DNA of 41,489 bases from assembly GCA_937901285.1 (NCBI GenBank), contig CALCHI010000257.1, forward strand, positions 1 to 41,489, given 5' to 3'. Shown here one piece after another: positions 31,922 to 40,058 of the stretch. Under the pieces are notes generated by a model, which saw only the letters and a list, made by a program, of their open reading frames with translations, searched no databases and was not told where the DNA came from. Position numbers and translations under genes: made by a program. The first letter of the stretch is position 1, and each line of letters begins with the position of its first letter. The stretch is from UBA8437 sp003445035 (GTDB taxonomy: Bacteria; Planctomycetota; Planctomycetia; Planctomycetales; Planctomycetaceae).

Positions 31922-34036
31922 GTGGGACGACGGGGGCCAAGCGGGCCGGAGATCTTCGAGGGGCCGGTGCAACGAACCGCCCGGGGCGCGGGTTTCTTCC
32001 GGCTGCCGCCTCGAAACGACGGGCGGCCGTCGCTGGAGTTGTTCATCAGCTCCAGCGAGATGAACGGGGCGATGAATGGGGACATCGTCCGGGTCCGCAA
32101 GCTTGGCCGTCGTCGGAGCGGAGGCGGGCAGTGCGGCGAGGTGGTCGAGGTACTCGAACGGTCCACGAACAGGTTCGTTGGTCGCTACTTCGAACGTGAC
32201 GACCGGGGATGGGTGCGGGTCGATCGACGGATGTTCGACGGCCCGATCGCGGTGGGAGATCCGGCCGCCAAGGGGGCCCGACCGGGTGACCAGGTCGTTC
32301 TGGAGATGCTGTCGTTTCCCGATGGCAGTCGATCGGGAGAGGGTGTGCTGGTCGAGGTGCTGGGACGGCGGGACGAGCCCGGAGTTGACCAGCAGACGGT
32401 GATCAACGAGTACGGGTTGAGGGTCGAGTTTCCCGACGAGGTGCTCGAGGCGGCCCGTGAGGCGGCCGCCGGCTTCGATGAGGACACCGTCACCGGACGT
32501 GTGGATTTCACCGGGTTGACGGTTGTCACGATCGATCCCTCCGATGCGCGCGACTTCGATGATGCGATCTCGCTCGAGCCGCTTGGCGACGGAGGTTGGC
32601 GACTGGGTGTCCATATCGCCGACGTGTCGCACTTTGTCCAACCAGGAGGGGCACTCGACCGCGAGGCAAGGCTTCGAGGGACCAGCACCTACTTGCCGGG
32701 ACGGGTCGTTCCGATGCTTCCCGAGTTGATTTCCAATGGCCTGGCCAGTCTGCAGCAGAAGCGGCTCCGCTACGTGCTCTCGGTCCTGATCGATTACAGC
32801 GAGGAGGGAACTGTCAGGGGGGTCGAGTTCGCTCGAGCGGCCATCCGGGTCACCAGGCGTTTTGGTTACGAGGAGGTCAGCGAGATCCTGGCCGACCCCG
32901 AACAATTCCACGGTAGGGTTGCGGCACCGGTCCGGAAGTTGCTCGTCGACATGCATCGACTCAGTCGTACGCTCCGTTCGAGACGATTTGACGCCGGGGC
33001 TCTGGAACTGCACTTGCCGGAGATTCGCATCGAACTGGATGACCAGGGGAGGGTCGAGGACGTGCACGAGGTGGTTCATGACGAGAGCCACCAGGTGATC
33101 GAGGAGTTCATGTTGGCGGCGAACATCGCGGTTGCTACAGAGCTTTCCGATCGTGGGCTGGTGTTCCTGCGACGGGTGCACCCGTCCCCCAGCCCGTCGA
33201 AACTCCGGCAGTTTGCCTCCTTTGTTGCCGGCCTGGGGTTTCGGCTGGATCGTCCCCAGTCGCGGCACGCTCTGCAGAAACTGATTGATTCGGCCTCTGA
33301 CGGCCCACTGAGCCACGCGGTCAACTACGCGTTGTTGCGGAGTTTCAAGCAAGCCGAGTACACCGGCCGCCAGGACGGACATTACGCGTTGGCTGCCGAC
33401 GATTATTGCCACTTCACCAGCCCGATTCGCCGCTATCCCGATCTGGTGATCCATCGCATGATCGCTGCGATCGCCACCACGAAACGTCCCAAGGGTCTGA
33501 GCGATGCCAAGGCAACGCGGCTGGGGCGGGCGTGTTCGATGACCGAGCGGCGATCCGAACAGGCCGAACGGGCGCTTGTCCAGTTGAAACTGTTGCACTA
33601 CCTCGCCGGTCGACGAGGCGAAACGATCGAGGCGGTGGTGGTGGGCGTCGAGAAATTCGGGGTCATTTGCCGGGGAACCCGGATTCCTGTCGAGGCACTG
33701 GTGCATGTCAGAGAACTGGACGAGAACGAGTATTTCGACTTCGATCGCGATGAGTTGATCCTGACCGGACGTCGGACCGGTCGGTCATTCCGCCTGGGAG
33801 ACCCGGTGCAGGTGAAGATCGTGGCGGTCGATCTTGACGAACGGAGTGTCCGGTTCGAAATGGACCGTCGCAGCGGCAAGACGCGGCGAAGTGGCGGCCG
33901 CGGGCAACGGTCGAAGACGTCCGGGTCACCGTCCTCGAAAAGATCGGATACGGACGATCGAAAGCGATCACGTGGCCCGAAGAAGCGTCGTGGCGGACGC
34001 GGTGGCAAGAGAGGCCGTCGGGGCGGTCAACGTTGA
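31922..34036 (+). CDS. rnr: ribonuclease R (RNB-family 3'-5' exoribonuclease)
   Basis: A 704-residue RNB-family processive 3'-5' exoribonuclease. An N-terminal cold-shock-like domain (about 20-150) leads to the catalytic domain with IDPSDARDFDDAISLE: Asp205, Asp211, Asp213 and Asp214 are the expected metal ligands. The lower part has HYALAADDYCHFTSPIRRYPDLVIHR. An S1 RNA-binding domain follows at about 560-650, and the last 50 residues are a Lys/Arg-rich tail (KRSRGPKKRRGGRGGKRGRR), as in RNase R rather than RNase II. The start is GTG 31922, with GAGG at the end of yhaM. Confidence 0.94.
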   Translation: MGRRGPSGPEIFEGPVQRTARGAGFFRLPPRNDGRPSLELFISSSEMNGAMNGDIVRVRKLGRRRSGGGQCGEVVEVLERSTNRFVGRYFERDDRGWVRVDRRMFDGPIAVGDPAAKGARPGDQVVLEMLSFPDGSRSGEGVLVEVLGRRDEPGVDQQTVINEYGLRVEFPDEVLEAAREAAAGFDEDTVTGRVDFTGLTVVTIDPSDARDFDDAISLEPLGDGGWRLGVHIADVSHFVQPGGALDREARLRGTSTYLPGRVVPMLPELISNGLASLQQKRLRYVLSVLIDYSEEGTVRGVEFARAAIRVTRRFGYEEVSEILADPEQFHGRVAAPVRKLLVDMHRLSRTLRSRRFDAGALELHLPEIRIELDDQGRVEDVHEVVHDESHQVIEEFMLAANIAVATELSDRGLVFLRRVHPSPSPSKLRQFASFVAGLGFRLDRPQSRHALQKLIDSASDGPLSHAVNYALLRSFKQAEYTGRQDGHYALAADDYCHFTSPIRRYPDLVIHRMIAAIATTKRPKGLSDAKATRLGRACSMTERRSEQAERALVQLKLLHYLAGRRGETIEAVVVGVEKFGVICRGTRIPVEALVHVRELDENEYFDFDRDELILTGRRTGRSFRLGDPVQVKIVAVDLDERSVRFEMDRRSGKTRRSGGRGQRSKTSGSPSSKRSDTDDRKRSRGPKKRRGGRGGKRGRRGGQR

Positions 34037-34126
34037 CCCTTGACAGCGGTGCCGGAGCGGGACAACGTGCGGTTGAGACCGACCCTCGACGGAGGGTGTT
34101 ATCGTGGAACAAGACCGAGACGATCG

Positions 34127-35215
34127 ATGACCGAGACACTGTTGCGGACGCCGTTTCACGCCTGGCACGCTGATCACGGAGGGCGGCTGGTCGATTTTGC
34201 CGGTTGGGAGATGCCGGTTCAGTACACTTCGATCATCGAGGAGCACACCGCCGTCAGGTGCTCGGCAGGACTGTTTGATATCGCTCACATGGGGCGGCTG
34301 ATGTTTTCCGGCCCCGATGCCTGCCGGTTGCTGGACCGGCTGGTCACCAACGATGTTGCGGCCCTGGAGGTGGGCCAGGTCCGGTACGCGCTGGTCTGTC
34401 GTGACGATGGTGGGATTCTCGACGACGTGCTCGTGTACCGGTTCGCTGACGATTACCTGCTGGTGGTCAACGCTTCGAACCGGGTGAAGATCGTCGAATG
34501 GATCGAGGATCATTGCCAGGGATTCGACGTGGAGGTGGTAGACCGGACCCATGACTGGGCGATGCTGGCGGTGCAGGGACCGGGCTCGGTTGAACTGGTT
34601 GCCGGTGTCACCGACCACGACGTGGCGGCAATGCCGTATTACCGCTGTGCCATCGGTCCGGTTCTGGGAAACCCGGCCCGGATCAGCCGCACGGGTTACA
34701 CAGGCGAGGACGGTTTCGAGTTGATCGTACCGGCCGAGGTGGCGGTTTCGGTTTGGGAGAGGCTGATGGAGGCGGAAGACGCGATGGCTTGCGGTCTGGG
34801 GTGTCGCGACACGTTGCGACTGGAGGCCGCCATGCCGCTTTACGGTCATGAACTCGATGAACACACCGATCCGTACACGGCGGGTCTGGGATTCGCCGTC
34901 AAGATGGAGGCCGACGAGTTCATCGGTCGCGAGGCGGTGTTGGCGGCTCGCGACCGGGACGGCCGACGGCGGCGGGTGGGGCTGAGGCTGGAAGGTCGAC
35001 GGATCGCTCGTGAAGGGGCATCGGTTTTCAGCGATGCGTCGGCCGTGGGCGAGGTGACCAGCGGGACGTTTTCACCGACGCTCGAAATGGCGATCGCGAT
35101 GGCCTACGTTGAGCCGGCGGTGGCCGAATTGGGAACGGCCGTGGAGGTCGACATCCGTGGCAAACGGGTGCCCGCCGAGGTGGTGAAGCTGCCGTTCTAT
35201 CGCCGGGATGCGTGA
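34127..35215 (+). CDS. gcvT: glycine cleavage system T protein (aminomethyltransferase)
   Basis: A 362-residue GcvT of normal length. It releases ammonia from the aminomethyl group carried by the H protein and passes the one-carbon unit to tetrahydrofolate. The family N-terminus (TETLLRTPFHAWHADHGGRLVDFAGWEMPVQY) is followed by CSAGLFDIAHMGRLMFSGPDA, the TGYTGEDGFEL substrate loop, and a C-terminal barrel with TSGTFSPTLEMAIAMAYVEP. ATG 34127 is chosen because the family N-terminus begins there; upstream in-frame codons to 34040 do not resemble the family. gcvH, gcvP and lpd are not in this window. It lies 90 bases after rnr and converges with the SMP-30-like gene after 11 bases. Confidence 0.95.
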   Translation: MTETLLRTPFHAWHADHGGRLVDFAGWEMPVQYTSIIEEHTAVRCSAGLFDIAHMGRLMFSGPDACRLLDRLVTNDVAALEVGQVRYALVCRDDGGILDDVLVYRFADDYLLVVNASNRVKIVEWIEDHCQGFDVEVVDRTHDWAMLAVQGPGSVELVAGVTDHDVAAMPYYRCAIGPVLGNPARISRTGYTGEDGFELIVPAEVAVSVWERLMEAEDAMACGLGCRDTLRLEAAMPLYGHELDEHTDPYTAGLGFAVKMEADEFIGREAVLAARDRDGRRRRVGLRLEGRRIAREGASVFSDASAVGEVTSGTFSPTLEMAIAMAYVEPAVAELGTAVEVDIRGKRVPAEVVKLPFYRRDA

Positions 35216-35226
35216 CGCGTCTCGGA

Positions 35227-36285
35227 TCAGCTCTTCGGCAGGTAGGCCGCCTTGCCGGGGATCCGGGTGCGGATGCTCAGCAGGTAGGGGCCGCAGGTGA
35301 CGTAGAGGCTCTTGAGGTCCTTGCCACCGAAGGTGCAGTTGGTGATCGTGTCGACGGGTGTCTCGACGAAGTCCAGCAGGTCACCCTTGGGTGAGACGAC
35401 GTGAATGCCGGGACGGGTGTCGAGGGTCTCGCTGGTCTTGCGAGTCTTGTGCAACCCGGCGGCCACGTAGAGGTTGCCCTCGGCGTCGATGCACATCCCG
35501 TCGCCGCTGCGGCCCGGTGAAAAGTTGATCAGCGTGCGGGGAACTTTCCAGCAGTCGTCACGGTCGAGGTGATACGCATAGATCAGGCGATTGTGTCCCG
35601 CATCGGGGTGTGCCTCGATCACGTACAGCACCTTGTCGTCGGGCGAGGAGACGATGCCGTTGGGCATCTGGACGTTCTTCCACTCGAGCACCCGGTGCAG
35701 GATCCGGCCGCCGGGCTGCTTGGTGGCCAGGTCGAGCTGGTAGACGGCGTTGGGATTGCCCTTGGTCGGATCGGGGTTTCCGGGCCGGGACGTGAAGAAC
35801 AGGGTGCCCGACCGGAGCAAGGCCAGGTCGTTGGGGGCGGCCAGGGGGAAGTTGTTGAACTTGTCGGCCAGTACGGTGATCTTTCCGGTGGCCATGTCGG
35901 TTCGAGTGACCCGGCCGGCACCACCTTCGCACGCCAGCAGTCGCCCGGCCGGATCGAACAACAGGCCGTTGGCGTTGTTGCTGTTGGTGCGGAAGACGGA
36001 CAGTTTTTTCCGCACCGGATCCCACCTGAGGATCTTCGCAACCGGGACGTTGGTGAAGTGGACGATCCCCCGGGCGTCGACGGCCGGGCCTTCGGTGAAG
36101 ATCTTCTGATCCTTGACCTGTGTTTCGACCACCACCTTGCCCAGCAGGCCACGTCGAGACAGCCGGGCGTACCGCTTGGAGATTCCCTTGGCTTGCACGT
36201 CTGAGACAGCCAGCGAAGAGCCGAGTGTGGCTGCGGCGGAGTGGAGGAAGGTGCGTCGAGTGATGTTCGGGGGAGTGACGGGCAT
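35227..36285 (-). CDS. Tat-exported SMP-30/gluconolactonase-like beta-propeller
   Basis: A 352-residue protein with a twin-arginine signal (NITRRTFLHSAAATLGSSLAVSDVQA), so it is exported folded. The rest is a six-bladed SMP-30/gluconolactonase/LRE-like propeller. Likely metal ligands are present: Glu in FTEGPAVDARG, Asn in QMPNGIVSSPD and Asp in GDGMCIDAEGN. Family members hydrolyse sugar lactones or other esters; the substrate is unknown. ATG 36285 is preferred over 36327 because the latter lies in the -10 of the likely promoter. Convergent with gcvT. Confidence 0.88.
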   Translation of the reverse strand: MPVTPPNITRRTFLHSAAATLGSSLAVSDVQAKGISKRYARLSRRGLLGKVVVETQVKDQKIFTEGPAVDARGIVHFTNVPVAKILRWDPVRKKLSVFRTNSNNANGLLFDPAGRLLACEGGAGRVTRTDMATGKITVLADKFNNFPLAAPNDLALLRSGTLFFTSRPGNPDPTKGNPNAVYQLDLATKQPGGRILHRVLEWKNVQMPNGIVSSPDDKVLYVIEAHPDAGHNRLIYAYHLDRDDCWKVPRTLINFSPGRSGDGMCIDAEGNLYVAAGLHKTRKTSETLDTRPGIHVVSPKGDLLDFVETPVDTITNCTFGGKDLKSLYVTCGPYLLSIRTRIPGKAAYLPKS

Positions 36286-36325
36286 GGCGTGTGATCCGGA
36301 TGTGTGACGAAGCTGTGTGTCGGAC

Positions 36326-36355
36326 ATCGTAGCGCGGAATTTCGTGAGGCGTCAA
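36326..36355 (-). promoter_or_regulatory. promoter of the SMP-30-like gene
   Basis: On the minus strand TTGACG (36350-36355, five of six) and TACGAT (36326-36331, four of six) are 18 bases apart. A start near 36319 leaves a leader of about 35 bases before ATG 36285 and rules out the ATG at 36327. Confidence 0.5.
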
Positions 36356-36443
36356 CGGTGGCCAATGCTGATACGATTGGCGGGTTCCGAATGCCGATAG
36401 AAAAACAGAGGCGTCATCTCCAACACCGTCCAGGTTCTGATCC

Positions 36444-36728
36444 ATGGCCAAGCGAGAGTACAGCAAGTTCCAGCAGGGCGTGATCCAGCGGTACTACGAG
36501 AACCGTGAGCAGATCGACGAGGGGAAACTCGGCGAACTGGTCACGAGCCTGTACCTGGCCGAGTCGAAATCTCAGAAGGAGAAGCTCTGGGAGCGGGTGG
36601 AAGCCCTGCTGGAGCGGCTGGAGGTGATCCCGAGCCGGATCGAGCACGTGATGGCCTCGCGCGACGCGGAGGTGCTGGCCGAGTTGGTCGGGGACCTGCA
36701 GAAGGGTCTCGGTCGCAAATCAGGCTGA
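36444..36728 (+). CDS. small helical protein of unknown function
   Basis: A 94-residue, highly charged, all-helical protein without signal or membrane segment. It starts MAKREYSKFQQGVIQRYYENREQIDEGKLGE (shown in part) and continues with two amphipathic helices likely to form a coiled-coil hairpin (KSQKEKLWERVEALLERLE). Base composition matches its neighbours and the reading frame has coding character. I do not recognise the family. Its 3' end overlaps the convergent MFS gene by 9 bases. It may share the 116-base upstream region with the SMP-30-like gene; a TACGAT near 36371 could be its -10. Confidence 0.75.
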   Translation: MAKREYSKFQQGVIQRYYENREQIDEGKLGELVTSLYLAESKSQKEKLWERVEALLERLEVIPSRIEHVMASRDAEVLAELVGDLQKGLGRKSG

Positions 36729-38054
36729 GACGTCGACGCTCTTGTCGGGCGTGAGGACCGGAATCTTGAGGTCGGTGTCGGTGGCCGGATCGCGTGCGAT
36801 GCGAACCGAGACGGGCGGCAGGTCGGATGCCCTTCGAACCTCATCGACTGCGGTCGTCCGGAGACGTTCGTCATCGACCAGGTGGCGTGAGCGGACGAGG
36901 TAGATCGAGCCGAGGGTGACGGTGAGCGTGGCCGAGAAGGCGTACATCGTGTTGAAGCCCCGGGTGTCGATGATCCAGCCGAGCAGGGGAGAGAAGATGG
37001 CGGTGCCGAGTTCGCACATGCCCAGAGCGATGGTTGTGCCGGTGCCGCGAAAGTGGACTGGGAAGCTGCCGGATCCCAGCGAGGTGACCGCGGGGAAGAG
37101 CAGGCCGTGACCGAGTCCACAGAAGACCGCCGGAACCACCAGTTGCCACTCGGACCAGACGGACATCAACAGCAGGTGACCGATGGTGTGTCCGCAGAGC
37201 CCGATCGCGATCATCCGCCGCCGTCCGACCGTGCGACTCCATTTGCGTGTCCCCACGCGGCAGACGAGTGCCGAGAGGCTGTAGCCGATGAAAAACGTGC
37301 CGATGCTGGCGATACCCCGCTCGGTGGCCAACCGCGTCAGAAACACGGTGGTGACGACCAGGCCCGCTCCCATTACCAGGGCGACCAGCATCACCGAACC
37401 CGGCCAGTACCGACCGATCAGCCAGAAAATGGGGGGATGCTGACGTCGACGCTCAGGCCGCGATTCGCCCCGGGTGATCACCATCACCAGGGCGAGGTAG
37501 ACGACACCAAGTGCCAGGGCTGTCGAGAAGAGCACCGTGAAGCGTCCGCTGCCGTCCGGCAGGGCGGCGAAGACCACGTCGCCGAGCAGCGAGCCGAGGA
37601 TCATGCCGAAGAAGCCACTGGTGCCCAGGCTCCCGATGGCCTCGGTCCTTCGCTCGGCCGGCACGACGTTCTGGATGTTGACCATCGAACAGGTGAACAT
37701 GCCGGCGATACCGATCGAGAAGGCGATGCGGGCGACGTAGAGCACCCATGTGATGCCGTCGGTGAGAACCAGCAGCCCGCAGGCGATTCCGAAAAGCACC
37801 GTGCTGGTCAACCACAGTCGACGGGTGCCGCAGGAGTCGATGTCCTGGCCCAGTCGGAAGCGGGCCACCACTGACGCCAGCACGCCGACGGAGATCACCG
37901 TTCCGGTCATCTGCTCGGTTCCGCCCAGGAATGTGACGAACTCTGCGAACCGAAACGTCAGCGCGTTGGCCAGCACCAGCACGGTGTTGGCGGCATAGGT
38001 CAGCCAGAACAACCGGTTGTAGACGGGTGAGGCGGTGAGGCGGGCGGTGATCAC
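36720..38054 (-). CDS. MFS transporter
   Basis: A 444-residue major facilitator superfamily permease with about 12 membrane segments. The loop between helices 2 and 3 reads ARFRLGQDIDSCGTRRLW, a variant of the family GxxxDRxGRR signature. The middle loop (RGESRPERRRQHP) separates the two halves, and the cytoplasmic tail is charged. The substrate is not deducible; drug or metabolite efflux is the common annotation for such proteins. GTG 38054 is the start; no clear ribosome-binding site. It follows the ABC permease gene by 79 bases on the same strand and overlaps the 94-residue gene at its 3' end. Confidence 0.82.
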   Translation of the reverse strand: MITARLTASPVYNRLFWLTYAANTVLVLANALTFRFAEFVTFLGGTEQMTGTVISVGVLASVVARFRLGQDIDSCGTRRLWLTSTVLFGIACGLLVLTDGITWVLYVARIAFSIGIAGMFTCSMVNIQNVVPAERRTEAIGSLGTSGFFGMILGSLLGDVVFAALPDGSGRFTVLFSTALALGVVYLALVMVITRGESRPERRRQHPPIFWLIGRYWPGSVMLVALVMGAGLVVTTVFLTRLATERGIASIGTFFIGYSLSALVCRVGTRKWSRTVGRRRMIAIGLCGHTIGHLLLMSVWSEWQLVVPAVFCGLGHGLLFPAVTSLGSGSFPVHFRGTGTTIALGMCELGTAIFSPLLGWIIDTRGFNTMYAFSATLTVTLGSIYLVRSRHLVDDERLRTTAVDEVRRASDLPPVSVRIARDPATDTDLKIPVLTPDKSVDVSA

Positions 38055-38133
38055 GGCCGGGTTGCTGATCGTGAGGTTGGAGCGGCGATTTTAGGCTGTG
38101 TGAAGTCGGTTGACCAGTTGGCGGTGTCGAGCC

Positions 38134-38973
38134 CTATCCCCCGAATGCTCCGTAACGACGCACTCCCCGGGCGAAGGCGATGCGATTGAGCACCAGCAGG
38201 ACGCTGATCCAGGTTGCCTCGATCAGCAATTGCTGCTCGAGGCCTTCGCCGAGAACGTATCCCTGCTTGCCCAGCACGATTGCCGCCGGCACATAGGCCA
38301 GGTACTTGAACGGCAGGAACTGGACCCACGCCCCCACCGGTCCCAGCCAGTCGAGCGGGATCATGTGTCCGGAGAGGAAATAGTTGAGCATCATGTAGAT
38401 GAACAGCAGGGAACTGACCTCGAGGAACCAGAAGGAGATCAACCCGATCAGAGCCTCGATCAGGAACCCGGTCAGGAAGCCCATCATCAAGGCCAGGACC
38501 AACGCCAGGAATGTCGGCCCGTCGAGTGCCCGGGGAAAGTAGTTTCGACAGAGGAAAAAGATCAGTGCGAAGGGGCCCGTGGCGATCACGTAGTAGACCA
38601 GCTTGTGCGCGATGCGATGCCAGAAGAGGTATCCGAGCATGTCGATCGGCTGTGTCAGATACTTCTTGACCGTACCGTCCCGAACGTCTCGGGCGATTCC
38701 GCTGGCCAGCCCCGGCATGCTCGAAAACGCCCGTGCGAGCATCGCCAGCAGGTAGTAGGCGATCATCTCGTGATAGGTGTAGTTGTTCAGCTCGATCTCA
38801 CCCGATTCGTTCTTGGCCGTGGCTCCCGCGTAGATGGCTCCCCAAAGGAAGACCTGGGTGAGGATCGGCAAGAACCGGACCAGCGTCGCGAACGCAAAAT
38901 CGGCCCGGTAGACGAACCTCTCTTCGAGGCACGTTTTGAGGATGACCCAGTTGGTTCGGGCGCGGGCCAGCAT
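38134..38973 (-). CDS. ABC-2 type permease
   Basis: A 279-residue membrane protein with six membrane segments, of the uncharacterised ABC-2 permease family (COG4587-like). The cytoplasmic N-terminus and ARDVRDGTVKKYLTQPIDMLGYLFWHRIAHK are characteristic. The partner ATPase is the gene just upstream on the same strand (53-base gap). In many genomes this ATPase is followed by two different permeases; here only one is present, so the transporter may be a homodimer in the membrane. Substrate unknown. Confidence 0.85.
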   Translation of the reverse strand: MLARARTNWVILKTCLEERFVYRADFAFATLVRFLPILTQVFLWGAIYAGATAKNESGEIELNNYTYHEMIAYYLLAMLARAFSSMPGLASGIARDVRDGTVKKYLTQPIDMLGYLFWHRIAHKLVYYVIATGPFALIFFLCRNYFPRALDGPTFLALVLALMMGFLTGFLIEALIGLISFWFLEVSSLLFIYMMLNYFLSGHMIPLDWLGPVGAWVQFLPFKYLAYVPAAIVLGKQGYVLGEGLEQQLLIEATWISVLLVLNRIAFARGVRRYGAFGG

Positions 38974-39026
38974 GGCGAGAGGGTCGTGGAGGAGGGGGAG
39001 GGGCCGTCGAGGGTGAGCGGAATTGG

Positions 39027-40028
39027 TCAGGAAAGCTGGGTGCCGCTTTTGCTCTTCGAATCGATGAAAAGTTCGGCCATGACTTCTTCCAGGGGACGGT
39101 CCTCGACACTGATGTCCTCGATCGTGAATCGGTCCAGCAGCGTGTTGAGCGTGGCGGGCACATCCTGGCGGGGGACCCGAAGCTTGGCACGGGGTGGCAG
39201 TGTTTCGAGGACCTCACCGTAACGGTCGAGATCTTCCGGAACGTTAGCTCCGGCGAACTGAACCTCGATCACCTTGTGCTGGCTGAAGCGGTCGACGATC
39301 TCCTCGAGCGGACCGTCGTGCTTGATCTGCCCTTCGTTGATAATGATGGCTCGCTTGCAGAGAGCCTCGACGTCCTTCATGTAGTGGCTGGTCAGCAGCA
39401 CGGTGATCTGGCGTTCCTTCTGGTAGTACTTGAGGAACTGCTGGACCTTGCGTTGCGAGACGACGTCGAGCCCGATCGTGGGCTCATCGAGCAGCAGCAG
39501 GTCGGGGCTGTGCAGCAGGGCTGCGATCAGTTCCATCCGCATTCGTTCGCCCAGGGAGAGTTCACGAACGGGTTGTCCGACCAGGTCCCCGACCTCCAGC
39601 AGTTCGGTCAGTTCCTGGATTCGGCGATCGAACTGGTCGGATTCGATCCGGTAGATCTCCTTGTGCAACCGGAAGGACTCCTGTGCAGGCAGGTCCCACC
39701 ACAGCTGGTTCTTCTGGCCCATGACCAGCGAGAAGCGACGGCGGTAGGCGTTTTCGCGTTTCCAGGGCACGTGGCCCAGTACGGTCGCGTCGCCACCGGT
39801 GGGGAAGATCAGTCCGCTGAGCAGTTTGAGCGTGGTGGTCTTACCGGCACCGTTGGGCCCGAGGAAGGCGACCATCTCTCCCCGCTGGACCTCGAAGTCG
39901 ATTCCGTCAACCGCGTGGATCGGCTCGTATTCCCGGTGGAACAGCCCACGGATCGAGGCAAGCAGCCCCTCACGTTTCCGGAAGACCCGGTAGACCTTCG
40001 ACAGGTTGCGGACGGAGATCGCGGGCAT
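39027..40028 (-). CDS. ABC transporter ATP-binding protein
   Basis: A 333-residue nucleotide-binding subunit (COG4586-like). Walker A GPNGAGKTT is at about 57-65, the signature reads LSLGERMRMEL, and Walker B is LLLLDEPTIGLD. The D-loop and switch His (LLTSHYMKD) follow. The last ~90 residues form a C-terminal extension typical of exporters of this group. ATG 40028 gives the normal N-terminus; it precedes the permease by 53 bases and follows the Prc-like gene by 30. Confidence 0.93.
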   Translation of the reverse strand: MPAISVRNLSKVYRVFRKREGLLASIRGLFHREYEPIHAVDGIDFEVQRGEMVAFLGPNGAGKTTTLKLLSGLIFPTGGDATVLGHVPWKRENAYRRRFSLVMGQKNQLWWDLPAQESFRLHKEIYRIESDQFDRRIQELTELLEVGDLVGQPVRELSLGERMRMELIAALLHSPDLLLLDEPTIGLDVVSQRKVQQFLKYYQKERQITVLLTSHYMKDVEALCKRAIIINEGQIKHDGPLEEIVDRFSQHKVIEVQFAGANVPEDLDRYGEVLETLPPRAKLRVPRQDVPATLNTLLDRFTIEDISVEDRPLEEVMAELFIDSKSKSGTQLS

Positions 40029-40058
40029 GCCGTGGGGCGTGGGGGCGTGGGGATTCGG

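Noticed and set aside
31892..33706. 604-codon open frame on the minus strand
   Set aside because: Antisense to rnr, which has intact RNB and S1 motifs. Product is His-, Gln- and Pro-rich with no domain.
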